Positions 50,478 through 59,080 of a DNA stretch of 64,000 nucleotides are shown here, one piece after another. The stretch is from positions 1-64,000 of the forward strand of contig NZ_WMJZ01000001.1 of assembly GCF_009711095.1 (NCBI RefSeq). Direction: 5' to 3'. Each line of letters begins with the position of its first letter. Position 1 is the stretch's first letter. The notes under the pieces are model-generated. The model saw nothing but the letters and a program-made list of their open reading frames with translations. It had not been told where the DNA came from and did no database searches. The position numbers were made by a program, and so were the translations under genes. This DNA comes from Intestinirhabdus alba. GTDB lineage: Bacteria > Pseudomonadota > Gammaproteobacteria > Enterobacterales > Enterobacteriaceae.

Positions 50478-53156
50478 TTACCCGATTACCTCACTCCTGA
50501 ATACGTAGACCTTTTTGGCTCCAGTCTCCGGTAGCCTCACGGTTTTCTGTAGTCTGCCGCTTTCTGCCTCGGTATCGAGCCATCCTGCATCATGGCAGAG
50601 TCGGGCTGTCTTGGCCGTGTCTGATGTGCCGCAAATCTCTTTCCATCCGCTTGGCAAAATATAAAACGTGGTGTCCGGCTCTGTGCCGTTACTTCCCCTG
50701 TCCACGCGCCGGAAGCCAACCATATTAGCAGGGCGGTTTTTTTCGTCGTGCCAGTCAGCAAAGCGGGTGTACTGATTGGCCGTGATGAAGCGCCGGACTT
50801 TCTCCAGTGCGTCAACTTCTTCCTGATTGGCCGCATGACCGCGATCCTTTAACCAGGCATCAAGGCAGGCTCTTGCGGCATTGTACGCCTCGCCGGGCTT
50901 CCAGCCTGTAATGCCTGCCTCCGTCGCCAGTTCTCCGGCCACGGCCAGCAGTGCGAAGCGATCGACGATACGCCCAACCTGATTACCGGAATCCGCGGGG
51001 AGCAGGGTGCGCTCATACTCTTTTTTCATGGCCTTTGCCCTTGCAGTCACGCCAGAAAGGTTTCCTGAAATCCAGCGCAGCCAGTCGCGGAACGGTGCGC
51101 CATGAAACTGACGGCTGGACTGCTCCAGATATTCCGCAAATTCCTTACCGCCCTCAAATCCGTGCAGGTTCTCAAATGCGCCATGCTTCCCGGTGTCGCT
51201 GGGGATTTGTACCATACGGACACCCACGCCCGCCCCGGTGCGTTTTTCTCCGGCTTCGGCGGCGTGCTCCATGATGGAAACCTCCCCGGTGGAAAGGTAA
51301 AGCAGTGTCCACGTCGCCGGGTCACGCACGCTACCATCAACACGGCCACGCGCCTTACCCTGCCCGTTACCCAGCATATAGGCGATACGGCTGGCCTCCT
51401 TACCGTCAACCTCACTAATCTCGTCAAGCATCAGCGCAGCATCGTTACGGCGCAGGGCAATACCTTCCAGCGCGTTACCCGTTGCCCTCCACGTCTTCCA
51501 GAAGTCAGCGCCCCCACATACCGACGCAGCAACTTTCATTGTGGTGGTTTTACCGTCCGTGGATTCGCCCTTGAGGTGATAACCCCCACCGCCGACACCC
51601 ATAAGGCTGAGGAGGGGGGCTGCAAGTGCCAGACTGACGCAAAATACCAGGCGGGAATTGCCGGCACAGTAAGTTCCGATGTGCTGGATCCATTCCTGCG
51701 TGGTGCCGCTGATACGAAAGTCATTTTTTGACGAGGAGGAGGACTGGAGAATGACACCATCGGCATCACTGCCGATAACTTCATCCTGTAGCACGTAGGC
51801 ACCACCGTGCCAGCCTGTTTTATCCACGCAGGTAACTTTACGTACCGGGCGACACGTTGAGATGTATTCCATCAGATAGCCACGCGCGGAGCCGTTAACG
51901 CTGATAAAGTGAAGCCCGTTATCAAGCAGCACCTCACGCAGCTCCTGACCGCTTCCGGCTAGAACGGTCATCGGCATCGCCCATTCATGCCGCATTCCGT
52001 TGGAATCCTCCCACGACAGTAACCGCCCGAACTTCCCGCCGTCTGCATCGCAGGTAATGGCGCTGACGCGCAGGGGGCTGCAAATTTTAACCTGCCTGAC
52101 CTGTCCGTTATCCGCACCGTCAGAGGCCGGGCGGTCAAACCAGAGATAATCCTTTGTCAGCCTGAATCCATGCGGGAGGCGTGTTTCGGTATCCGCTGGG
52201 TTCATCATTTCTTCCGCAAACGCATCACGCGCACGCTGAACGCCGAATTCACGGCGATAATCGTCCCAGTCAGCCTTAAAACGTCCGGGAGGGACAGTCA
52301 CCCAGCCTTTAACGGCCAGCGCCGCTTTAATGGCGCATTCGCGCCCCTCGTTGGGCTTGCCGTCTGCAAAGTCATTATCTCCGGCCAGAATGATTTGTGC
52401 GTCCGGCCACTTCTGACGTAATGCGGTGGCCACGTTCTTCATGTTGGTTTTGGACAATGCCGCCACGCACCAGCCATCGGTCAGCAGAGAAGCGCTTAAT
52501 GCCGTGGCGTACCCCTCGGTGATAACAATTCGTTCGGGTGCGCTTTCCTGTGGCTTCCCGGCCGCAACAAAACGCCCGGCCGCTTTACTCCCCGGCAACA
52601 GGCTTTTTTGTTTGTCCGGGCTGATAATCTGAGCGCCGGTTGTGTGGCCGTCAACGTCAGTAATGGGAAGCAGCAGTGAACCAGCAGGAAATTCCATTCC
52701 CCCGGCTTTGGTTATCCGGCGCGTCAGGGAAGATACATAGCCTGTCAGCCCTTTGGCGCTGAGATAGGCGCTTTCCCCCTGTTCAGTGTTGCGGAACTGG
52801 TTAGCCCACCATTCAGGCGGTTTTTCTGAGGCTTCTTTTCTGGCGGGCGTGGTGTTATCCGGCGATGAACGGGTATCAAATGAGCACGCCTTACGAATAC
52901 GGGAAGTGGCTTCCACGGTATCCCAGCCCATCACCTTTTTAATCAGGTCAAGCCCGTCACCGTGACCGCAGTTATTGCAGAACCACGTTCCGCGCCCGTT
53001 CTTATTATCAAAACGGAATCGGTCTGTGCCGCCACAGTGCGGGCACGGGCCATGTTTGCCGTTATCAGGAACAGCGATACTGAACCGTGGCAGGATATTT
53101 TCCCACTGGCCGTTAGCCTGCTTGATTAATTCAGATACAGTGGTATTATTTTTCAT
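50478..53156 (-). CDS. P4 alpha-type primase-helicase
   Basis: An 892-aa replication protein. It has an N-terminal zinc ribbon (C38, C41, C60, C63 in CPHCGG and FCNNCGHGDGLDL), a Toprim-type primase core (VITEGYATALSASLL at 211-225, LAGDND at 257-262), and a DUF927-type superfamily-3 helicase with Walker A GESTDGKTT (530-538) and Walker B LMLDEIS. The C-terminal 100 residues likely form the origin-binding winged helix. It is longer than P4 alpha (777 aa). The iteron array is 94 bp downstream of its stop. It gives the satellite autonomous replication initiation. Confidence 0.93.
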   Translation of the reverse strand: MKNNTTVSELIKQANGQWENILPRFSIAVPDNGKHGPCPHCGGTDRFRFDNKNGRGTWFCNNCGHGDGLDLIKKVMGWDTVEATSRIRKACSFDTRSSPDNTTPARKEASEKPPEWWANQFRNTEQGESAYLSAKGLTGYVSSLTRRITKAGGMEFPAGSLLLPITDVDGHTTGAQIISPDKQKSLLPGSKAAGRFVAAGKPQESAPERIVITEGYATALSASLLTDGWCVAALSKTNMKNVATALRQKWPDAQIILAGDNDFADGKPNEGRECAIKAALAVKGWVTVPPGRFKADWDDYRREFGVQRARDAFAEEMMNPADTETRLPHGFRLTKDYLWFDRPASDGADNGQVRQVKICSPLRVSAITCDADGGKFGRLLSWEDSNGMRHEWAMPMTVLAGSGQELREVLLDNGLHFISVNGSARGYLMEYISTCRPVRKVTCVDKTGWHGGAYVLQDEVIGSDADGVILQSSSSSKNDFRISGTTQEWIQHIGTYCAGNSRLVFCVSLALAAPLLSLMGVGGGGYHLKGESTDGKTTTMKVAASVCGGADFWKTWRATGNALEGIALRRNDAALMLDEISEVDGKEASRIAYMLGNGQGKARGRVDGSVRDPATWTLLYLSTGEVSIMEHAAEAGEKRTGAGVGVRMVQIPSDTGKHGAFENLHGFEGGKEFAEYLEQSSRQFHGAPFRDWLRWISGNLSGVTARAKAMKKEYERTLLPADSGNQVGRIVDRFALLAVAGELATEAGITGWKPGEAYNAARACLDAWLKDRGHAANQEEVDALEKVRRFITANQYTRFADWHDEKNRPANMVGFRRVDRGSNGTEPDTTFYILPSGWKEICGTSDTAKTARLCHDAGWLDTEAESGRLQKTVRLPETGAKKVYVFRSEVIG

Positions 53157-53179
53157 GTTAAAACTTTTTTCCTGTATTT

Positions 53180-53211
53180 AAAGCGCCGCCCTCTCAGCGG
53201 CGCTTTTTTTG
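53180..53211. terminator. strong hairpin upstream of alpha
   Basis: AGCGCCGC-CCTCTCA-GCGGCGCT followed by TTTTTTT on the plus strand; on the minus strand it is followed by TTAAATA. It may block antisense transcription or attenuate alpha expression. Confidence 0.55.
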
Positions 53212-53215
53212 TCCA

Positions 53216-53302
53216 TTATTCAGCGATGAAATTTGTACTGGCCTGTTTAATAAGCGCCGCCGTAATATGCAGTGCGGTTACAGACGCAATGATTTTCATC
53301 AT
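53216..53302 (-). CDS. 28-aa peptide upstream of alpha
   Basis: ATGATG at 53302 overlaps the TGA of the 98-aa gene and has GGGGAAG upstream. It encodes MMKIIASVTALHITAALIKQ followed by eight residues (ASTNFIAE), an amphipathic helix. It could be a real micro-protein or a translational relay. It has no homologue that I recognise. Confidence 0.4.
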   Translation of the reverse strand: MMKIIASVTALHITAALIKQASTNFIAE

Positions 53303-53595
53303 TCTTCCCCGTCCTGACTGTTTTTCCTTATTTCACACATCACATCATCAAGGTCGTCGCTGATATAACTCAGCATTTCAGTTAGCCAGAAAAGCGCCTC
53401 AACGGTGGGCGGCGTTTTCCTTAAAAAATCGTTAACGAACCAGACTGTGCGCCGCGCACGCTCCAGCTTTTGCTCCCGTTCTTCGCTGAGAACAATATTC
53501 GGCTGCGCGGGTAAATGCTCTGTCCGTGGTCTGTTACGATGTTCATCGGTTAATAAAATAACTTTTTCATCCGGATTATTTTTTTCATCTGACAT
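53299..53595 (-). CDS. hypothetical satellite protein, 98 aa
   Basis: I chose ATG 53595 (MSDEKNNPDEKVILLTDEHR), 6 bp after AAGGAT, although the frame stays open upstream through the leader. The product is acidic with a long helix (LSEEREQKLERARRTVWFVNDFL, EALFWLTEMLSYISDDLDDV) and looks like small proteins encoded ahead of alpha in P4-type elements. I cannot name a function. It is probably cotranscribed from the leader promoter with the Icd-like gene and alpha. Confidence 0.65.
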   Translation of the reverse strand: MSDEKNNPDEKVILLTDEHRNRPRTEHLPAQPNIVLSEEREQKLERARRTVWFVNDFLRKTPPTVEALFWLTEMLSYISDDLDDVMCEIRKNSQDGEE

Positions 53596-53650
53596 AGAAA
53601 ATCCTTCTTTCGCATAAATAAAATACAGAAATGAATTAACCGCCCCTGAA

Positions 53651-53887
53651 TCAGGGCGCGAAAGTATAGGCAGATGAATATTCGTTTCCGGCATTATCAG
53701 CAGACGTGCAGCAGGGAATACGCCCGGCATAAGCGGCAACGTAATCCCGCGCAATAAGGCGGCGTGCTGTGGGGTAATCAGGGGCTGTAACCTGTCTGCG
53801 GTGAGGTTTATCACGCAGATCGCAACGGCGAACGGCCAGAAAAAGCCAGGTATATTGCGGGTAAGTATGGGGAGTGGTAGAAGCCAT
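53651..53887 (-). CDS. Icd-like (host cell division inhibitor-like) protein
   Basis: A 78-aa protein beginning MASTTPHTYPQYTWLFLAV and RRCDLRDKPHRRQVTA matches the group annotated as host cell-division inhibitor Icd-like in P4/P1-type elements. The ribosome site AGGAGG is part of the GTTACAGG sequence that can pair with upstream leader RNA, so translation may depend on leader structure. An Ash-like reading frame overlaps the same leader region in another phase (MVAQAGHPKGWPVS). Direct evidence for cell-division inhibition by this family is limited. Confidence 0.65.
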   Translation of the reverse strand: MASTTPHTYPQYTWLFLAVRRCDLRDKPHRRQVTAPDYPTARRLIARDYVAAYAGRIPCCTSADNAGNEYSSAYTFAP

Positions 53888-54133
53888 AAGGCAACCTCCT
53901 GTAACAGCGTAATTACGCTATCGCCGGAGTTTCCACGCTCACAAATGGCGATAGCCCAGACGGGGGTGGAAATACCGGCGTTACAGGAAACCGGCCACCC
54001 TTTCGGGTGCCCCGCCTGAGCTACCATTGACACGGTGATATGATGTGCCGTGACGTACAGCGCAGAAATGAATTCTGTACGTCTGGCGGCACACCACACC
54101 ATAAAATGGCGCTCTGTGGCGACTGATACAACG

Positions 54134-54212
54134 AAAAAAAAGACGCAAGGCGCGTCTGTCGTCGCCTGTAACATTCTCGGGTTTCCACGCCCGGTTGCCC
54201 GTTGAGGGACAA
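54134..54212 (-). ncRNA. P4 CI-type immunity RNA
   Basis: A transcript from the promoter at 54220-54249 would end at the hairpin GACGC-GCCTT-GCGTC plus eight T (54156-54134), giving about 75-80 nt; the P4 CI RNA is about 69 nt. It contains GGAAACC (54181-54187) and GTTACAGGCG (54163-54172). These can pair with GGTTTCCTGTAACGCC at 53977-53992 in the same leader, the arrangement by which P4 immunity RNA forces early termination. A further GGAAACT/GTTACAGG pair lies at about 53898-53938. Confidence 0.65.
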
Positions 54213-54219
54213 CGCAGGA

Positions 54220-54249
54220 AATATACCCCGCTCCGAAGGAAAAGCGCAA
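54220..54249 (-). promoter_or_regulatory. leader/immunity promoter of the alpha operon
   Basis: On the minus strand TTGCGC (54249-54244), an 18-nt spacer, then TATATT (54225-54220). It stands where the P4 early leader promoter would be. Confidence 0.5.
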
Positions 54250-54372
54250 GGGATTTATAACCGAATACCCGTGCTTGAATAGTTTGCTGCATCCTGACAT
54301 GCTTCCTCCGTTGACAAGACGACATTCCTTATTCTTCATAGTGAGCGGGTAAAGAACTTACCCGGAAAACAC

Positions 54373-54400
54373 AGCCCCCACGGACAGGGGGCTTTTTTTT
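54373..54400. terminator. terminator between the capsid operon and the alpha operon
   Basis: AGCCCCC-ACGGACA-GGGGGCT with eight T on the plus strand and GTGTTTT on the minus strand. It abuts the stop of the 108-aa gene and separates the two leftward operons. Confidence 0.7.
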
Positions 54401-54725
54401 ATGCCTGCGAAAGTGGATCGCGCACCTTCACCACACGAACCTCCCGCAACCCCCGCTTCTCTGCCGTTCTGACGGCCGCATCACGCGCGGCAAGGATATG
54501 GCTGTCTCTGACGTAATAGATGGATCTGACGCGATTCCCGCGCCGTGTGACGGATTTCAGTTCCACCCTGAACAACCGGAAGGTACGCACAACGTGACTT
54601 TCCGGCTCCGGCTGCTTCCTGAACATCTCCGGCGTGGCCGGACGAGTTAAACCGTATGACTTAGCAGGCTGGATTAGTTCGGTGTAAACAGGGGGGCGAA
54701 TCAGGCCAGCAAGTAACGTGTTCAT
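54399..54725 (-). CDS. hypothetical satellite protein, 108 aa
   Basis: A basic 108-aa protein (MNTLLAGLIRPPVYTELIQP, then HVVRTFRLFRVELKSVTRRG and REVRVVKVRDPLSQA). The start ATG overlaps the capsid stop as TGATG, so translation is coupled to capsid synthesis. I do not recognise the family. The high Arg content and position suggest an accessory to the capsid or a nucleic-acid-binding protein, by context only. Confidence 0.65.
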   Translation of the reverse strand: MNTLLAGLIRPPVYTELIQPAKSYGLTRPATPEMFRKQPEPESHVVRTFRLFRVELKSVTRRGNRVRSIYYVRDSHILAARDAAVRTAEKRGLREVRVVKVRDPLSQA

Positions 54726-55717
54726 CAGACAAAGCTCACGGCGGATTCATCGACGGCGGCGTACAGCTCCGGGTTCCCCAGCGCGTAGCCCTCATTACGC
54801 AGATAAGCGTGCGTGTATTCCTTCCTGTCCTCGTCAAAGTCGGCGCGGAAGTAACGGGTGTTCTCCTGCGTGTAGATTTGCAGGTTTTTCAGGGTGGTGA
54901 CGGCCAGACGCTTACCGGGCATAAACGGCGGGATAAAGGCAAAGCGCCCGGCCACGGAGCTTGTCGCCATCTGTGCGGCGTTCACATCGGCGGGGCGGTC
55001 TGCGGCGTTAAAGAGTTTAAGACGCTGGTTAGCGGCCAGTTCAGCGCCTACCAGCACCACAAGGCGCGGGTCTTCGCGGTACGGCTCCGCGATAAGTTCA
55101 GTAATAAGGTGGTTTGCCAGCGCGTCAATGTTCTTCCAGTCGCCGGATTCACCGATTTTCAGCGGCTTGCTGATTACCTGCTGCCCGTCGCCGTACTGAC
55201 TGGCGAGCGCGTGCCAGCCGATATTCACGTCCTCACCTTTTTTGTTCGCTTCCGGGTCAGTGGTCTCGGCAATAGCCTTGCCGTTAAAGCCAATACGCAG
55301 CATATCCAGCGCGTAAGCCTGCGCGAAAAAGTCGCCCATGCTTTCTTCAAACAATCCCTGCTGGCCGATACTGGCGAGCGCGGACATTTCAGCAAATGAA
55401 ATACTGGCGCTTGAGTCCGTTTCACTAAGGGTAAACTCCGTGCCGTTCACCGCCATATGCTTACGGAAGCGCCCGCCATCAACGCGCCCGGTGTGCAGGG
55501 AACTGTTACCGATATCGATGGCCTGACCGTCCGGGGCGGCGACGTCCAGCAGGGTAATTTCCCCCATCATCCAGGCGGATTCGAGCACGGCCAGACGAAT
55601 GATGTTTTCGCGTTCGCCGGACATGCTGAATGAGCGGCTACCGGGTAAATACCTGGCGGACTGTGTAAAACGTTTATGAAATTCTTCCGCTGCCTTCGGC
55701 TTATTAATAATAATCAT
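54725..55717 (-). CDS. P2 gpN-type major capsid protein
   Basis: A 330-aa HK97-fold capsid protein of the P2 N family. Matching segments are LDMLRIGFNGKAIAETTD (gpN has LDFIMAGFNGVKRAETSD), VNIGWHALASQYG (gpN VAVGWLQKYR), and LIAEPYREDPRLVVLVGAEL (gpN LIEPWYQEDPDLVVIVGRQL), then KNLQIYTQENTRYFRADFDE. P2 gpN is 357 aa; this one is shorter and diverged at the N-terminus, where scaffold interaction and cleavage occur. It starts in an ATGA overlap with the 340-aa gene. It is the only structural gene seen in the satellite, and sits in the Cox operon rather than after the Delta-like gene. Confidence 0.9.
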   Translation of the reverse strand: MIIINKPKAAEEFHKRFTQSARYLPGSRSFSMSGERENIIRLAVLESAWMMGEITLLDVAAPDGQAIDIGNSSLHTGRVDGGRFRKHMAVNGTEFTLSETDSSASISFAEMSALASIGQQGLFEESMGDFFAQAYALDMLRIGFNGKAIAETTDPEANKKGEDVNIGWHALASQYGDGQQVISKPLKIGESGDWKNIDALANHLITELIAEPYREDPRLVVLVGAELAANQRLKLFNAADRPADVNAAQMATSSVAGRFAFIPPFMPGKRLAVTTLKNLQIYTQENTRYFRADFDEDRKEYTHAYLRNEGYALGNPELYAAVDESAVSFV

Positions 55718-56736
55718 TTGTCATTTTCCTTTTCGCTATTCTGGCAGTCGTTGCCATATTTTTTATGGAAGCCGGGCAAATCGTTTGGCACAGGCACAGT
55801 CATTCCCTTCCACTCATTCAGTTGTTCTTCTGACATAAGTGTATTGAGGGATGCCTGCAATGAAACTTTGGTTGCTTCACGTCTTTTCCTCATAAACCAG
55901 CCAAACTCCGCAATATATTTTGCGTAGTCGTCAGCGCTGGTAATTGCCCGTAACAGGTCATTATCTGCCTGATAATAATAGCGGTAAGCCTGCGATTTAA
56001 TAATTCCGCCGTGACTGATTTCATATTTATCCGTTGGCGGTGTGCATTTCCTGATAACATCCTCCGCCGCAAGACGCAGTGAGCGAATGGCATTGCAGGT
56101 ATCATGGGCAGCGATAAATAAAAATTCATCGCGGCGGGTGAATATTTCAGGTAAAAGATAAGCCCGTGGCATAATATTGTTATCTGCACGGGGGAAGAAA
56201 TGTTTAATATCTACCGCATCGCCAAAGCGTCTGGCTTCCTGATAAAGCAGCCCGGCAAGTCCGCGCATATCGTTTACACGCTTCTCCTGCTGTGACTTAT
56301 AAGCCATCGCTCTCTCTGCATTATCCTCTGCATTGCTTACCGATGTTTTATTTCGACTGCGGGAATCAGATACGGATTTTGCAGGCTGTTTTAATGCCAT
56401 CAATGCATGTTCGGCTCTGCTGGCTTCTCGTGCGCAGCGGTCATATTCCTCAACCTCACGGTTATAAATTACGGCGCAGCGCTCCAGTAACAGATTAATT
56501 TCTTCCGGCGTAGTGTCCGGCTGTGGAAGACTGACGCTGGTCAGTGCCTTTAATTTATCCGACAACGGGCGTATCTGCCCCAGCAGAAATATTTCAGCCA
56601 GACGCTTCATGCATCCGGCATCATTTTTATCCTCAGTGAATTTCGATGTGGTGTAAGACAGAATAATACGCATATTCATATCGTGAATCGGTGGCAGGGA
56701 TAAGCGCATCCCTTCCGGTAAATTCGGAATGGTCAT
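55714..56736 (-). CDS. unknown satellite protein coupled to capsid, 340 aa
   Basis: The gene starts at ATG 56736 after TTAAGGAAAT, 31 bp past the Cox gene, and its stop overlaps the capsid start (ATGA). The product is soluble and mostly helical, with charged stretches (NREVEEYDRCAREASRAEHAL, residues about 92-112; AERAMAYKSQQEKRVNDM) suggestive of a coiled coil, and a Tyr-rich middle. I do not recognise a family. It is longer than P4 Sid (244 aa). The coupling suggests a capsid partner such as a scaffold or size-determining factor, but it could equally be a replication or anti-helper gene. Confidence 0.7.
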   Translation of the reverse strand: MTIPNLPEGMRLSLPPIHDMNMRIILSYTTSKFTEDKNDAGCMKRLAEIFLLGQIRPLSDKLKALTSVSLPQPDTTPEEINLLLERCAVIYNREVEEYDRCAREASRAEHALMALKQPAKSVSDSRSRNKTSVSNAEDNAERAMAYKSQQEKRVNDMRGLAGLLYQEARRFGDAVDIKHFFPRADNNIMPRAYLLPEIFTRRDEFLFIAAHDTCNAIRSLRLAAEDVIRKCTPPTDKYEISHGGIIKSQAYRYYYQADNDLLRAITSADDYAKYIAEFGWFMRKRREATKVSLQASLNTLMSEEQLNEWKGMTVPVPNDLPGFHKKYGNDCQNSEKENDK

Positions 56737-56767
56737 TTATATTTCCTTAATTAATAGTGGTGATTAA

Positions 56768-57031
56768 TTATTTAACTTTCTGGCTCAGGGCTTCCTGTGC
56801 CTCTTCATAGGCAGATAAAAGTAAGTAAACCATATTTACACGGCGCTCCCTGCCTGCTTTTTCTTTCATAAGCACAAGCTGATTATTGTCCGCCTGCTGG
56901 CGAACGGCTCTTTCAGTTTGTCCGGTCTGTGCGGCGTAATCCGTAAGTGAAAGCGAAGGTTGTGGAAGATAAAACACTATCGGGCAGTCCGGCAGTTTTA
57001 TGCCTGCGCCTTTTTTTATCATCGTAGCCAT
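56768..57031 (-). CDS. Cox-like regulator / excisionase
   Basis: I chose ATG 57031 (MATMIKKGAGIKLPD), 6 bp after AAGGAT, giving 87 aa. The helix-turn-helix LSLTDYAAQTGQTERAVRQQADNNQLVLMKE and the end RRVNMVYLLLSAYEEAQEAL fit P2 Cox/Apl-type proteins, which direct excision and repress the lysogenic promoter. It is divergent from the C-type repressor gene across 99 bp, the geometry of the P2 Pe-Pc switch, and is the first gene of the capsid operon. Confidence 0.75.
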   Translation of the reverse strand: MATMIKKGAGIKLPDCPIVFYLPQPSLSLTDYAAQTGQTERAVRQQADNNQLVLMKEKAGRERRVNMVYLLLSAYEEAQEALSQKVK

Positions 57032-57130
57032 GCGTTTATCCTTTTTCTGTCCTGACAGATTCCAGTAGACTGTATGCGTATTTATATAGTCATCGTTCAA
57101 TTACCCGATAATAGTAATTAAGGAGTTACC

Positions 57131-57400
57131 TTGTCAAACGCGATAGAGCAAAAACTGAAAAAAATCCGCCTGGCCGAAGGTATGACGCAAAAGCAACTTT
57201 CTGAACTCACAGGGCTTTCACTTGGGACAATAAAAAATTATGAAGCAGGGCAAAACACAGTCGGGCTGTACGTGGTTCAGGCCATCCTTGTGCAGAAGCC
57301 ATTCCGTAAATACACAATGTGGGTGATTCACGATACGCCAGATGCCGAACCCGTGCAGGTTGAGCCGGTGACTGACCCCACGCGCAAACGTGCGGGATAA
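57131..57400 (+). CDS. P2 C-type lysogeny repressor (HTH_XRE)
   Basis: An 89-aa XRE-fold repressor: SNAIEQKLKKIRLAEGMTQ, then LSELTGLSLGTIKNYEAGQN as helix-turn-helix, and FRKYTMWVIHD, which matches FTKYTLWFM in P2 C. It has no RecA-cleavage domain, so like P2 it would not be SOS-induced. The start codon is TTG (57131), 5 bp after AGGAG, which may keep repressor level low. The integrase gene follows after 27 bp, as in P2 (C-int order). Confidence 0.85.
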   Translation: MSNAIEQKLKKIRLAEGMTQKQLSELTGLSLGTIKNYEAGQNTVGLYVVQAILVQKPFRKYTMWVIHDTPDAEPVQVEPVTDPTRKRAG

Positions 57401-57427
57401 ACGGAGGCGGGATAACCTGAGAAAGAC

Positions 57428-58402
57428 ATGACAGTAACAAAGCTGGATAGCGGCAAATACCGTGTAGACGTGCGGCCACAGGGCAGGAACGGGAAGCGAT
57501 ACCGGAAAACATTCACCACAAAGGACGAGGCGGTAAGGTATGAGAAATTCATGCTGGCAACCGCACATAACAAAGGGTGGGTGGAAAAGCCCACGGACAG
57601 AAGACCCCTTGCCGAACTCATAGAACTCTGGTGGAAACATCACGGTAGCCAGTTACCTTCCGGTCACAGTATGCACCTCAAGTTACAGAACATTGACGAG
57701 CTTATGGGGCACCCACGCGCCTGTGATATTGGCCGCAAATTGTTTGCAGACTATCAGGCCATGCGGATGCAGTCCGGCATAAAGCCGGAAACCATCAACA
57801 AAGCCCGCTGGCTGCTGAACGGCGTTTTCACTGTCCTGATAAATACGGGCAATTACCACGCAGAAAATCCGATGAAGGGCGTTAAGCCCGTGCGCGTGCC
57901 CGTCCGTGAAATGGGTTTTCTTTCGCGTGAGGATGTGCAGCGGCTGCTTGCCGCGCTGGATGGCGATGATTTACGTGCTGTCAAATTGTGTCTGGCTACC
58001 GGAGGCCGCTGGGGAGAGGTTAAGCGCCTGACCCGGACGGCAGTTATTCCGCACAAGGTGACGTACATCATCACCAAAAATAACCGGAGCAGAACCATTC
58101 CGATATCGGAGGAACTCTGGAAAGAAATCACTGTGGGGGATTCGATGCAACTGTTTCCGGGGGCGCGTTACGACAGGGTGAGGGAAACTCTCGATACGCT
58201 GTTTCCGTGGTTGCCGGAAGGGCAGGCGCTGCACGTGCTGCGCCACACTTTTGCCAGCCATTTTATGATGGGTGGAGGGAACATCCTTACCTTACAGCGC
58301 ATCCTCGGGCATTCAAATATTACGCAGACGATGATTTACGCACACTTCTCACCTGACCACCTTCTGGACGCTGTAAAGCTGAATCCGCTGCAACTGACTT
58401 AG
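57428..58402 (+). CDS. P2-type tyrosine integrase
   Basis: A 324-aa site-specific recombinase. Catalytic residues are R194 (TGGRWGEVKR), K217 (TKNNRSR), H269 and R272 (HVLRHTFASHF), H295 (LGH) and Y304 (TMIYAHFSPDH). The N-terminal arm-binding domain (YRVDVRPQGRNGKRYRKTF) and core-binding domain (about 60-150) are complete, so it should be active. It lies 107 bp from attR and downstream of the repressor. The length and layout fit P2/186 integrases. Confidence 0.93.
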   Translation: MTVTKLDSGKYRVDVRPQGRNGKRYRKTFTTKDEAVRYEKFMLATAHNKGWVEKPTDRRPLAELIELWWKHHGSQLPSGHSMHLKLQNIDELMGHPRACDIGRKLFADYQAMRMQSGIKPETINKARWLLNGVFTVLINTGNYHAENPMKGVKPVRVPVREMGFLSREDVQRLLAALDGDDLRAVKLCLATGGRWGEVKRLTRTAVIPHKVTYIITKNNRSRTIPISEELWKEITVGDSMQLFPGARYDRVRETLDTLFPWLPEGQALHVLRHTFASHFMMGGGNILTLQRILGHSNITQTMIYAHFSPDHLLDAVKLNPLQLT

Positions 58403-58494
58403 TGTCCACATTTTGCCCCTTTTATTCAGATTCATGCAGCCTTGTACAGTCTTAGATTGCTTTTAACATGATGATATTTAACGTAAGTAATTGA

Positions 58495-58977
<483 letters not shown>

Positions 58978-59080
58978 TCCCTTGCACAATGGCTAACCTC
59001 TGCCAGGCTATAGAGGTCATACCAGTTATGACCTCTGTCTCTGCCGTTTTACAGGCTGCAGGCGCGCTGGCGGCGTCTAT

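Noticed and set aside
53299-54339. 346-aa minus-strand ORF through the satellite leader
   Set aside because: It spans the immunity RNA, its terminator and the Icd-like gene in another frame. Only its last 98 codons have a ribosome site and coding character. An Ash-like segment in the middle is mentioned with the Icd-like gene but has no start I can support.
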